Assembly: GCA_022570795.1 (NCBI GenBank)
Contig: JAKUDP010000006.1
Coordinates: 1,798,001-1,862,000, forward strand
Reading direction: 5' to 3'
Origin: Sphaerulina vaccinii
Taxonomy: Eukaryota; Ascomycota; Dothideomycetes; Mycosphaerellales; Mycosphaerellaceae
Length of the DNA stretch: 64,000 nucleotides
In this document: in pieces, positions 38,839-48,904 of the stretch
Numbering within the stretch: the stretch's first letter is position 1
How the letters are laid out: every line of letters starts with the position of its first letter
Translations under genes and position numbers: made by a program
The notes under the pieces: generated by a model
What the model was told of the DNA's origin: nothing
Seen by the model: the letters and a program-made list of their open reading frames with translations, nothing else
The model's database searches: none

Positions 38839-40603
38839 ATGGAGAAGTCTGACATTCCACCACCGGCATACGATGGACCAGGCGAGGGGCGACGTGCGAG
38901 TGCTCAGCATGTCAACGAGACCTTAGCTCAACTGGACGACCCTTCATCGACTCAGCTTTCTATCAGATCCATTCTGAAAGGTAGTGCTACGAGTCCACTT
39001 ACCGCGTTCGAGAAGAAAGCAGCACTTATCAACGTCGAACTGGACAGCTTCGGGCTGGGCAGATATCAAATATGTATCTGGTTCCTTTGCGGATTTGGAT
39101 ACTTCCTCGACTTAGCTTGGGCACAGGGTGTCGGCTTGGCTGCGACGGCTATCTATCAGGAGATGAATGTTGCCGACGATAACACAGGCAAGATCTACTC
39201 TCTTGCAAACGCTGGTCTTGCTATAGGAGCCTTCTCATGGGGCATACTAGTGGACATCATTGGTCGCCGATGGGCTTTCAACTTGACTTGCCTGATCACA
39301 AGCGTCTTCGGTCTATTGCTGGCAGCACCGAAGAACAACTACAATGCTATCTGCGGCATCTACTTCCTTGCGAGCATAGGACTAGGAGGAAACATACCAA
39401 TTGATGCCACGATTGCTCTGGAGTACTTACCACAGAACCGCCGGAATCTGGTAACACTCCTGTCCTTGTGGCAGCCCGTCGGTGTAGTGTTCGCTTCAGC
39501 AGTAGCATATGGCACCGCAGCCAAGCCAGCATGGCGTTGCGACTCAACTCTCCCAGGATGCGCAGCACTTCCAGCAGGGACTCCTCAGAACAGCTCTACA
39601 TGTTGTACATCTGGCAGCAACATGGGTTGGCGTTACCTCTTCATCATCCTGGGCGCCATCACACTCGCGATCTTCTTCCTACGCTACTTCGTCTTCCACT
39701 TCTACGAATCCCCGAAGTTCTTGCTCAGCAAAGGTGACGAACAGAAAGCGATTGACGTCTTACACAAGATTGCCAAGTTCAACAAGGCACCTCCACCAAC
39801 CTTGACGATCGACATGTTCCGCGCTATCGATGAGACCTCTTCTTTGAATTCTGAAGAGCAACTTGCAGAACCTGGCCAGAAGTTGACAACGAAGCAAACG
39901 ACCAAGAAAGTCCTGAGCAACTTCGCTCGCGGCTTCAGCAATCTTAAGGCTCTGTTCACGAACAAGCTTCAGATGTTCATCTTCATCCTGCTCGCGATCG
40001 CATACATGGGTGATTACTGGTCTTTCAACTTGGCTGGAGAGTTCCTTCCTATCATCCTACTACGGAACGCAGTCTCCAGCGGCTCAGGAACAGTCACCGA
40101 GACATATCGCCATTACATCTACATCTACCTTCCAGGTATTCTTGGCGCAGTTCTTGGGTTGATTTCTGTACAGCTACCATTGGTGGGTAGGAAGTGGTCG
40201 CTAGTGATCTCAGCCATATTGCAGGGACTTGCAATGGCGATGTATACACAGGTCTACACAACCGCTGGTTATGTTGGACTCAACGCGTTTGAGTATATAA
40301 TGCAAACTGTAAGTCATCCTCGAATGCGGACAATGTTACGACCGCTGATATCCTTTCCAGTACTTCAATGCAGTGCTGTATGCTTCCGCTCCAGAGCTGT
40401 TCGACACGGCCTATCGTGGGAGTGCCTCTGGAATGTTATCTTGCTTGGGCCGAATTGCTGGTATCGTGGCACCATTCGCTGGAGAGCATTATCTCGCCAA
40501 TGGCAGTGCTGGCATTCTGTGGCTCGGAGCGGGCGGTATCTGGCTTTCAGCACTCACGATGGTGTTCCTGCCTGTTGAGATGAGGAACAGACAGATGTTT
40601 TGA
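38839..40603 (+). CDS. MFS transporter (SV2-like), two exons
   Basis: A 570-aa membrane protein encoded by 38839-40308 and 40361-40603 with one 52-nt intron (GTAAGT...CCAG). A hydrophilic N-terminal tail of about 75 residues precedes about 12 hydrophobic segments. The loop between segments 2 and 3 has the MFS signature GILVDIIGRRW. Segment 1 (WFLCGFGYFLDLAWAQ) and the IPIDATIALEYLP motif are typical of SV2-like or general-substrate fungal MFS transporters. The long central cytoplasmic loop follows FYESPKFLLSKG, which resembles the PESP motif of sugar porters. The cysteine-bearing extracellular loop (CDSTLPGC, CC) is unusual. Substrate is unknown. Proximity to the maltase/activator pair makes a sugar possible but the sequence does not prove it. 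The frame extends 25 residues upstream (38764), but the Met at 38839 gives a normal N-terminus. Confidence 0.88.
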
Positions 40604-41243
40604 TAAACTTGTAAATCAAAATCGAAGTGAGCATACTTTACTGCGACTACTTGCCTTCCATTCGCTACGTCTCGCTGTAGGCGACCAATCGTCGGGTCCT
40701 CTCAGAGAGTTGATTGAAATCTTCGGGGAGTCTTGTCTGGATGCGCAATGCCTTAGTGACTGCTCACATACAGAGATGCGGTTGAGCCGAGAGCACAAGT
40801 CTCCGACGTTTGATACCTCACTGCGAGCACGCTCTGCCACCAATGGCCAAGACCTTTGAGCTTAGGGTTGCCTGAAACCTCCGGGACGACGATGACATGC
40901 TCAGTACTACTTCTGTCGTGACTACGCTCTCTGGACCATATCTAGGGTATATCATGATAATTTTTGAGGAGTTGTACGATGATCTGTCGTACCTTGCGAG
41001 CTGTGGGTCGAAAAGCACGAATTAACGATATTTACAAAACTCGCCATTTTTGAGAAAGTGACTATCGACATGCACGAATTAAGCTTGTCATGTGTTTTTG
41101 AATCACTGCAGTCCATGTGCGAGTCTCTGTGCCGATAAGCCTTCTCACAACCAACACGCTAGACGTTCACTGAGGTGGGCGCCACCTTCGAACCCGTAGT
41201 AACGCAATTGTCTACGAGAATGCTCGCATGGAGGTAGAAGAGC
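40604..41243. other. Intergenic region, convergent 3' ends
   Basis: This separates the stop of the MFS gene from the stop of the NTF2-like gene. Only short frames without family character are present. It probably holds both 3' UTRs. Confidence 0.5.
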
Positions 41244-41903
41244 TCACATGTCATAGGACTTCCCAGCGTTGCCTCCAGCTTCTACATCCGCAGCCCAGGC
41301 AATACTGTCGAACTCAATGTCCAGACGCTTGACCTTCCATTCACCAGGCCCATCGTCACGAACGACACTGAACAAAGTGAAGCCTCTGATCGGTGTCTCT
41401 TCATCCCCGCCATGCACGGAACCAAACTGCCAATGCCAGATGACTTTGGATTCTCCGTCATCGCAGGCAGCAAGTGCTGAGAGTGTCTTGATGTCCTGAG
41501 GTGGTCTCGAGAAACGAGTCAGCTTCTGGCTGGCTGGAGTGAAGGTTCACACTTACAGTCTGATGTTCTCCAAGATGTTCGTGAGGAAGTCTTCCTTGCC
41601 TTTCCGCAGCAGACCAGCATCTTCTCCACCGTCCTTGACCGGCTTGCCTTGTACTGAGTTGACTGAGAAGGAGTACTGCTCAATGTCGTCGGCTATCAAT
41701 GCTTCGCCAGTGGCTTTAGCATCGCCTAGGTCAGAGCCGCCACGACCGAGCAGGCCAGTATAACGCTCTATGAACTTCTGTGCTTCTTTAGGCTTGACGC
41801 ACTTGGGCTTCTTTGGCTTGTCCTTGTCGTCATCTGGGACTGCTGCAGGGAAGGCGAGAGCACATGCGAAGAGTAGAGTTGATATCAGAGTTGAGGCCTT
41901 CAT
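41244..41903 (-). CDS. Secreted NTF2-like fold protein, two exons
   Basis: A predicted 202-aa protein from exons 41557-41903 and 41244-41505. The 51-nt intron uses GTAAGT and a 3' site TCTCGAG behind a CTGAC branch site. The alternative AG nearby would put the second exon out of frame. Residues 1-19 form a signal peptide (MKASTLISTLLFACALAFP). A short Asp/Lys/Pro-rich linker follows, then a domain starting at CVKPKEAQKFIERYTGLL. The ALIADDIEQYS and VIWHWQF...IRGFTLFSVV strands and the final KRLDIEFDSIAW strand have the layout of secreted fungal NTF2-like (SnoaL-type) proteins. Function is unknown. Two cysteines are visible (the domain start and ALAAC). It could act in the apoplast as a small secreted protein. 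Confidence 0.78.
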
Positions 41904-43438
41904 GATGTTCGTATGATCTTGGCGTTCGACTTGAAGGAGTCTGAATGCTGATATGAGAAGTGCGAAAGGTCTGTCATGAGGATGGGCCGCTGACGCCTTC
42001 TTGTAGTCGCTGATCACCATCATAACTTTGTTGTTCTCATCTGGCAGACGTGGGCTTGCTTGTTGAAGGTGTTCTTGGCCAGCGCAGTATGAGCATGGAA
42101 AGCTTGTGTATGGCATCAATCGCCACATGGTCATTGTCTGTAGAACTGAACCAGTTCGAACCCGCATGCGGTATCGTGGAGGTCGCGGCGTGCACCGATT
42201 CACGTCGGTCCCGTGGCAGTGGAATATAGATTGGGTTCTGAGGCTGGCCAGGTACAAAGCATGGTCTCGCTGGGTTGTGTTGAGCTTGGATCCTGTCTTG
42301 GCATGCAAGTACTAAGACTAACGTGCTATGCCATAATGCGACCTCTCAGGTGCATTCATAAGCTAGTGAAATGTTCCGGCCGATAGCCAGGAGACTTTAG
42401 ATCAGTGTAAGGTCTGGTCGACGTCCGTCGTGGTGCAGGCCATATCTGTACCAGTCGCGCAACTGCTTTCGATCTCACTCATACTCTCTATCGTCAGTCA
42501 CCGATCTGTCGTTTGGGCTGCTTCGGCTGGAGTAGCTGAAGCGCCAGCAAGTAGAGAAAGTCGCACGAATGTCACGAAGAACCAGCCGAGACGACCAAGA
42601 TCTGAACAGAAAGTGGCATGTCTTATATTCCGAAGCATGTTCGAGAAGCATCGACATCAGTCTGTGCGATCATTTGCTCATCGACACAACCAGATACTGA
42701 AGACAAGCAGCCGACTGTCTTCACTCATGTCGACGTCTGGTTATTGGAATATGAGGCCAAAGTGATAGTCGAGTATCACCCAGTTCTATAGCCCTGATCA
42801 GGAACCGGTCTTGCATTGCTTCCGATCTGGATTGCAGCGCCCATCTGCGCTTGATAGCCAGACTGTGTATCGTTGGCACTCGACACGTGATGTGCTACAA
42901 GTCGGTGAAGCCATGCAGGGAGAATACGGAGCAATCTCCATCCTTCGAGTGTGATGACGAGGGAGTCATTTTAAGCGACGGTCTTTGCAACGATGCCTGC
43001 GCGCTCTGGTCTTTGCACTACATCTGGCTATGGGTCGAGGCGTTGCACAGATGCATGAATTCCTTGTGCTGGAGGAGAGGAGAGCTGATGTGACTGCGAG
43101 TGAAAAGTCATGGAAGGTGGAAGAAGGAAGGTGTGGCTGGCGGTTTGCTCCTGCCGTTTTGATTGGACGAGATACGCCACAAGGGTAATACCGTACTCTC
43201 CCAATAACTTTTCTCGTCCAAATTCGACATCTTCGTCTCTTCACCAGTGTGCTCATCACAACAACCAACGAGTGCTTTTCCATCAAAACCCTTTCTTTTT
43301 GTCTTCTTTTGCAGTTGTTTTCTGCAAGCGAGGCACCTAGAAATCCCAACACACACCGAGCGGACACGTACCGACCACATTCGCTCACTTTCGAACACGA
43401 ACTCGGCAAAAAACCCAACAACGAAACAACCACCCAAC
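41904..43438. other. Divergent promoter region between NTF2-like gene and DED1
   Basis: No convincing gene is present. The last 250 bp before 43439 is a CT- and A-rich leader ending in CAACCACCCAACATGG, a strong fungal start context and typical of a highly expressed housekeeping gene. Open frames here (for example 42430-42765) lack a proper start or family pattern. Confidence 0.5.
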
Positions 43439-45800
43439 ATGGCTGACGGACTCAACATGAACGGCCTGTCCCTCAAGGACTCGTCGCACGCTCCTCAGGG
43501 CGGCGCATCACAGCAGCAGAACGGCTTCGGCGGCCAGGAGCGCAGCGCCTACATCCCACCACACATGAGATCCTCCGGACGTGGCCCACCGCCATCTGCT
43601 GGACCAGGTGCCATGAACGGCAACGCTGCATACCCAGCACCGGGCGGGTAAGTCATGATTACATCCCTCTACATTACCCCACTGACTGACAGAAGCGACA
43701 GCAACTTCCCACCTCCAGGTGCTCAGCGCGCACCACAAGCTGCTGGCAACGGCACGACTTGGGGCGCAGCACAGACCTTCACTCCTCAGGCACGTGGCAG
43801 CTGGGACAACTCACCTCAGATCCCAAGCGGCTTCAATAGGAATGCATACGGCGGCGGAGGAGGCGGCTCAAGCGGTGGCGGCGGTGCTCACCGTGGTGCA
43901 GGAGACGGACAGTGGAGAGATGGCAAGCACGTTCCAGGACCTGCTAACCAGCGTCTCGAGCGCGAGCTGTTCGGTGTTCTCAACGATCCATCGAAGCAAC
44001 AGACGGGTATCAACTTCGAGAAGTACGACGACATCCCAGTCGAGGCTTCAGGACAAGGTGTGCCAGAGCCGGTCACTACCTTCACAAACCCACCTCTCGA
44101 TGATCACCTCATCCAGAACATCGAGCTCTCTGGCTACAAGATCCCAACACCAGTCCAGAAGTACTCCATCCCAATCGTCATGGGCGGCCGTGACTTGATG
44201 GCTTGTGCTCAGACCGGTTCCGGAAAGACTGGTGGTTTCCTCTTCCCAATCCTGTCTCAGGCCTTCCAGAACGGCCCAGCAGGCAACGTTCCACAGCAGG
44301 GTGGCTTCCAGCGTCAACGCAAGGCTCTGCCAACCTCGCTCATCCTCGCACCAACTCGTGAGCTTGTCTCCCAGATCTACGAGGAGTCTCGCAAGTTCGC
44401 ATACCGCTCGTGGGTGCGTCCATGCGTCGTCTATGGTGGTGCCGACATCGGCTCTCAGCTTCGCCAGATCGAGCGCGGCTGCGACTTGCTCGTCGCCACT
44501 CCTGGTCGTCTTGTCGACCTGATCGAGAGAGGCCGTATCTCGCTTGCTAACATCAAGTACTTGGTGCTCGATGAGGCTGATCGCATGTTGGACATGGGTT
44601 TCGAGCCTCAAATTCGCCGCATCGTTGAGGGCGAGGACATGCCTTCCACCGAAGGCCGCCAGACACTCATGTTTTCGGCCACCTTCCCTCGCGACATCCA
44701 GCTGCTGGCCCGCGACTTCCTCCGAGAGTATATCTTCCTTTCGGTTGGACGTGTCGGTTCTACCTCCGAGAACATCACTCAGAAAGTTGAGTATGTGGAG
44801 GACATTGATAAGCGTAGTGTGCTCCTTGACATTCTGCACACTCACGGTGCAGGTCTCACGCTCATCTTCGTCGAGACCAAGCGTATGGCTGATTCGCTCT
44901 CGGACTACCTCATCAACCAAGGCTTCCCAGCCACCTCCATTCACGGAGATCGTACTCAGCGCGAGCGTGAGCGAGCTCTCGAGATGTTCCGCAACGGCCG
45001 TTGCCCAATCCTGGTTGCCACAGCTGTCGCTGCTCGAGGACTCGGTAAGTACTTTCCCCACTCCTTATGTCTCACCAAGCTTGAGCCTACTATGGCGACG
45101 AGCTCACGGACAGACATCAACGGACACACGCCCTCCCGCAGAGACACTTGCTAACTGAAATTTCTTCAGATATTCCCAATGTGAGTACAACCAGTCGATA
45201 GAAGGCATGCGCTCGCTTCAGTGTCTCACCAAGCTCGCACTCACTCGGTGCTGGGCTTGAGGACAGACATTGATCGAGACAGCCTGCTTCTCCAGAGGTA
45301 CTTGCTAACGTTCCAAATAGGTTATGCACGTTGTCAACTACGATCTGCCAACCGACATTGACGATTACGTCCACCGTATCGGTCGTACAGGTCGTGCCGG
45401 AAACACCGGTATCTCTACCGCCTTCTTCAACCGCGGCAATCGAGGCGTGGTTAGGGACCTTCTCGATCTGCTCAAGGAGGCCAACCAGGAAGTGCCAGCC
45501 TTCCTCGAGACCATTGCCCGCGAAGGTGCAGGCTTCGGCGGTGGAGGTGGACGCGGCGGCCGCTCTGGTGGCCGTGGACGTGGATCGTCTGCCATGAAGG
45601 ATGTTCGGTCTTACGGTGGTGGTCAGCGCCCAGCCTACTCTGGCGGCATGATGGGCGGTGGCGGAGGTGGCTTCGGCGGAGGCAACAGCTACGGCGGCGG
45701 TGGTGCCGGCGGCTATGGCTCTGGCGGAGGCTACGGTGGAGGAGGTGGTGGCAGCTACGGCAACCCAGGAGGCGCTTCTGGACCCAACAGCTGGTGGTAG
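43439..45800 (+). CDS. DED1: DED1-type DEAD-box ATP-dependent RNA helicase
   Basis: A 683-aa translation-initiation helicase that unwinds mRNA 5' leaders in the cytoplasm. Exons are 43439-43647, 43693-45044, 45170-45180 and 45321-45800. The third exon is only 11 nt. It is required to complete ARGLDIPNV, and with it the frame is continuous. Helicase motifs in order are the Q motif (GYKIPTPVQKYSIPIV), Walker A AQTGSGKT, PTRELVSQI, DEAD (VLDEADRMLDMGF), MFSATFP, the ARGLD motif and HRIGRTGRAG. The N-terminus carries YIPPHMR, the conserved eIF4E-binding-like element of Ded1/DDX3. A Gly-rich, RGG-containing low-complexity region precedes motif Q, and a long Gly/Tyr-rich C-terminal tail ends in SWW, as in DDX3. 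Splice junctions show GTAAGT or GTGAGT at 5' sites and CAG or TAG at 3' sites. Very high CT/CC codon bias indicates strong expression. Confidence 0.95.
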
Positions 45801-46765
45801 ACGACTCCACGTCGTTGCCACAACACCAAACCCTTCGACCGACTTTTCTTTACGTTTTTGCTGCGTTCCAACTGCTTTTCGCCAACGTCACCGGCGGATC
45901 TCGACGAGTGTGCCGACATGATACCCACTCCAGCATGATAGACTGCGTTTTCTTCCTGGACGTTGCTTGCATTTGCAATGGCGCAGGGAGACGGCGCTCT
46001 TCAGTATCGTGGCCTGTAACGACATACCCCCGGATCTTCCTCGCTCTCAGGCTTTGAGCGACGAGGCTCCATCGTGTCACAACGGGCCACGGTACCTTTA
46101 CGACATCATCACACGACCACGTCACGGCCTCATGGGCTAGTGGCTCTCGATAGATCGGCTTCCGACGGCGTTACTTATTATATGGCGCTTTGCACTTTGG
46201 GTTTCTGGAATGGGCGGAGTTCACCAACGACTTCAAGCATTGCGCGAGACCTTCAACAAAAGCGGCATGGCATGTACTTTTTTCATCACGACATCGGCGT
46301 TTCAAACCAAGATACAGGCGGCTTCTGCATAGGCTTGAGGAGAAAACACTCGCCGACTTACCTGTCCTTACACAGAAAGAGGGACGGGAGGGTCATGGGT
46401 GGTAAAGGCTCCTCGGTTGCATGAGGCAACTTGTGTTATAACTGCGTACTCTGCTTTCAGATGATACCTCGATAGACTTTTGGCATGGAGCTCTGAGAAT
46501 GGCTCTTAGACGGAAATGGGGCAGGATAGGAGCGAAATGCAAGGTGCATCTGGGAGTGGCAATTGGCACAACATCCCTGGGCCGATAAAGATGAAAGTGT
46601 GTGCTACGCTGTCTATACCCAAACCAAAAAGATAGTGCTTCACAAAACCACAGTATGATTTAAGTGTTCTCACCGCGTTGTCTCTTGCTCACCGTGTCCA
46701 CACCTGCGCTTGCGCTGACACTTCTCTCTGCATAGGTCTTTAACCACGCCTCCGAAGCTCGACGC
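45801..46765. other. Intergenic region, DED1 3' UTR and upstream of zinc-finger gene
   Basis: Contains the DED1 3' UTR and the promoter of the small zinc-finger gene. I see no further gene. A 116-aa frame at 46074-46424 has no protein-like character. Confidence 0.5.
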
Positions 46766-47174
46766 ATGCGTCCTCTGACAGCGTGCATGGCAGCAGAGAC
46801 ATTCGCGAAAGAACCGTGGCGGCAATATCAGTGTAACATCTGCGTCCTCACTTTCCGGAGTGCAGCCAAGGTAAGGTAAGCTAAGCTACGCATATGTCTG
46901 CTGCATAGCTTGTCCCAGCACATCCCGACTGCTCCCACACCTGCTGAAATTGCTCCTACAGCGTCATGTCCACCTTGACTCCGACGTTCATAAGCGCAAG
47001 GCTGCAGGGATTCCCAACAAGATCGCCAAACGCCAGAGCAAGAAGTTCTTCTACGATATCTGTGAATGGCTCGCTCCTAACGGCAAACGCTTCGACACCC
47101 ATATGGCTGGTGTTCGACATGCCGATCGCCTCGCCAACATCGAGCGGGCTGCCCATAACAACGAATCTGCTTGA
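46766..47174 (+). CDS. Small U1-type C2H2 zinc-finger protein
   Basis: A predicted 105-aa protein from exons 46766-46870 and 46962-47174. The 91-nt intron (GTAAGG...ACAG) falls inside the finger. The first finger reads CNIC, a linker across the splice site, then H-x5-H (HLDSDVH), which is the spacing of U1/JAZ-type RNA- or dsRNA-binding zinc fingers. The second half (FYDICEWLAPNGKRFDTHMAGVRH) looks like a second finger of the same type that kept its last cysteine and both histidines but has Tyr in place of its first cysteine. The middle is very basic (KRKAAGIPNKIAKRQSKK). I do not recognise an orthologue. Nuclear or RNA-related function is inferred from fold type only. A second Met at residue 8 is an alternative start. 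Confidence 0.7.
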
Positions 47175-48007
47175 AATGATGGTCGACTTGCCAGACATAT
47201 CAGATGTGTCTGTTCTGGTGTGGTGGCTCTCGTCTGGTGGTATCTGCTATCCAACACACCTATTGCGATGCAGAGTATCAGGTTCGATCTCCTCCTGCTG
47301 GTCAAGCCTGCTCTCACTTGTCGCTATGCTTGCTTCCCTGGGTTGGACCTTCCAATCGGCCGGCCGTCTCGATATCTCGGGAGCACCACAAGCTCTGCTC
47401 ATCTCTCGAGTTATGCCACTACTGCTCATCGATGGGAATCTATGGCGGCACATCATATCAAGAATCAACATCATACCATTCATTACATCTTACGGACTCA
47501 CTGGGACAAGACTATATCGGGCTACCAGGCAATTATCTCAGCATATCTTGCCATGGACCACGGGCGGACTGTGGGACTGAGACTGCGAAGGATATGCCGA
47601 TCGGCGTTGAAGCTGCACCCGTAGATGTTCATACTATGAGATTCATCATTTGACCAAGCTGTGGACTACGGACTCTGGACTGGACTGCTTACTTCTCCCG
47701 CTCTCGCTCTAGAGAAGGTCAATAATTTGGTGTTCCTCAATCTTAAGCTGACCACAGCGAGCAGTTCCAGATATTACCTTTCACGATGATGTTGCTACCA
47801 ACCACTGTATTGTTTTTAAGGTCAAGTATCTTCTCTCTCTTCCTTCCCTAGCTGTCGTACTGTTCTGTTGTTCTCATACACGAAAATGTACACAGACCGA
47901 CTGTGCGACTATGCCTACTTTCGAACAGCAACAAGAGCTCGAATGGCATGGTGATGTCGAATAGCTCGCGTCTCGGAGAACAGACACTAGTTAGCAGTCA
48001 GCAGGAA
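47175..48007. other. Intergenic region, nothing identified
   Basis: Several frames are open here (46966-47580 plus and 47204-47653 plus), but they overlap the zinc-finger gene or have no recognisable structure. Probably 3' UTR and spacer. Confidence 0.4.
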
Positions 48008-48445
48008 TCACTGGTTGCCTTTCCGCATGCAAGCCGCAAACGAAGCATAAGACCGGACAAGTGCTTGTAATGTTATCAGTGATGAGGAGGAATGCCAGCA
48101 GGTTGCGCGGTGATCTGACCGAGGTGGATAGTTCAGCAGTATCGAAGGTGAAGCTGGAGTTGATACTTGGGAATGCCGGCTGAGGGTCGAAGCGTCGCGT
48201 GCGAGATCGACTGCTTTCCATTCATTCCTGGTTGTCGTGAAGTCGGTCTGGTGCTTGAAGTAAGGAGGATAGTCGGAAGCTTGAGAGATCTGGCCCGTCA
48301 GTGAAAGTGGAAGTAAGTCGATTTCGTGGAGGTTAGGGGATTGTGGTCTTGCAAGTGAGAGGAGAAGCATGAACGCTGAGGACTGTACTTCTGCTGATCT
48401 ATAGATCCGATTAACGGATGATGGTGATGAAGAGCTTGTCGCCAT
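48008..48445 (-). CDS. Hypothetical protein, 145 aa, doubtful
   Basis: An uninterrupted frame from an ATG in a good context (the Met is followed by ATSSSSPSS). It is Ser- and Leu-rich with no signal peptide, membrane segment or domain that I recognise. Its first 90 residues look more protein-like than its end, so a spliced version is possible. It may equally be chance. Confidence 0.25.
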   Translation of the reverse strand: MATSSSSPSSVNRIYRSAEVQSSAFMLLLSLARPQSPNLHEIDLLPLSLTGQISQASDYPPYFKHQTDFTTTRNEWKAVDLARDASTLSRHSQVSTPASPSILLNYPPRSDHRATCWHSSSSLITLQALVRSYASFAACMRKGNQ

Positions 48446-48502
48446 GAAACTTTAAACTTTCGTCGTACATTGGTCTATGCATCATAAGCCATGTCTACAC
48501 AT

Positions 48503-48889
48503 TCATGATCCATCCGCTTGACTCCGCTCCCAGCGAAGGCGCATGTCTAGTGATCTAGAGCGTTGTCTGACGTGAGGCATGTCGCAGGTTTGTCGATATG
48601 GTAACTCCGGCTTGTCGTCGTACACTGGTCGATCCATCGTATGCGACAGCCTTCTATCTCTCATGAGGGAGGGGGCTCTACCTATCGTGACGCCACCTCC
48701 CCCAGGCGCCTCTTGACCCAAAGACTCCCTCCCCCGCACATACATCCACTCACGCCAATCTGGTAAAGCACTCGCTCGCTCCGACCGCGCAGGCCTATCA
48801 GTCTCCAGTCCCGAAATTGCCTGCTCTTGTCTTATTGTCGTGCTTCTGCTTCCCGTATTGGGAACACCAAGCCCGGGATCGTACAGCAC
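48503..48889 (-). CDS. Hypothetical protein, 128 aa, doubtful
   Basis: An open frame rich in Arg, Asp and Pro (RSRSLDMRLRWERS near the end, a GGGG run in the middle). It looks intrinsically disordered. It begins only 16 bp from the stop of the eIF3m gene on the same strand, so it would overlap that transcript's 3' UTR. No family is recognised. Confidence 0.25.
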   Translation of the reverse strand: MLYDPGLGVPNTGSRSTTIRQEQAISGLETDRPARSERASALPDWREWMYVRGRESLGQEAPGGGGVTIGRAPSLMRDRRLSHTMDRPVYDDKPELPYRQTCDMPHVRQRSRSLDMRLRWERSQADGS

Positions 48890-48904
48890 GTCAGGGTTCG
48901 GGCT

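Noticed and set aside
42430..42765. A 111-aa plus-strand frame with a hydrophobic start
   Set aside because: It begins at GTG, not ATG, and has no conserved pattern. It lies in the promoter region between two genes.
44048..45061. A 337-aa open frame on the minus strand
   Set aside because: It lies exactly opposite DED1 exon 2. The strong codon bias of that gene keeps the antisense frame open, and the DEAD-box motifs on the plus strand are unambiguous.
45117..45821. A 234-aa minus-strand frame rich in Ala, Thr and Ser
   Set aside because: It is antisense to the Gly-rich DED1 tail and its introns, and has no independent signature.
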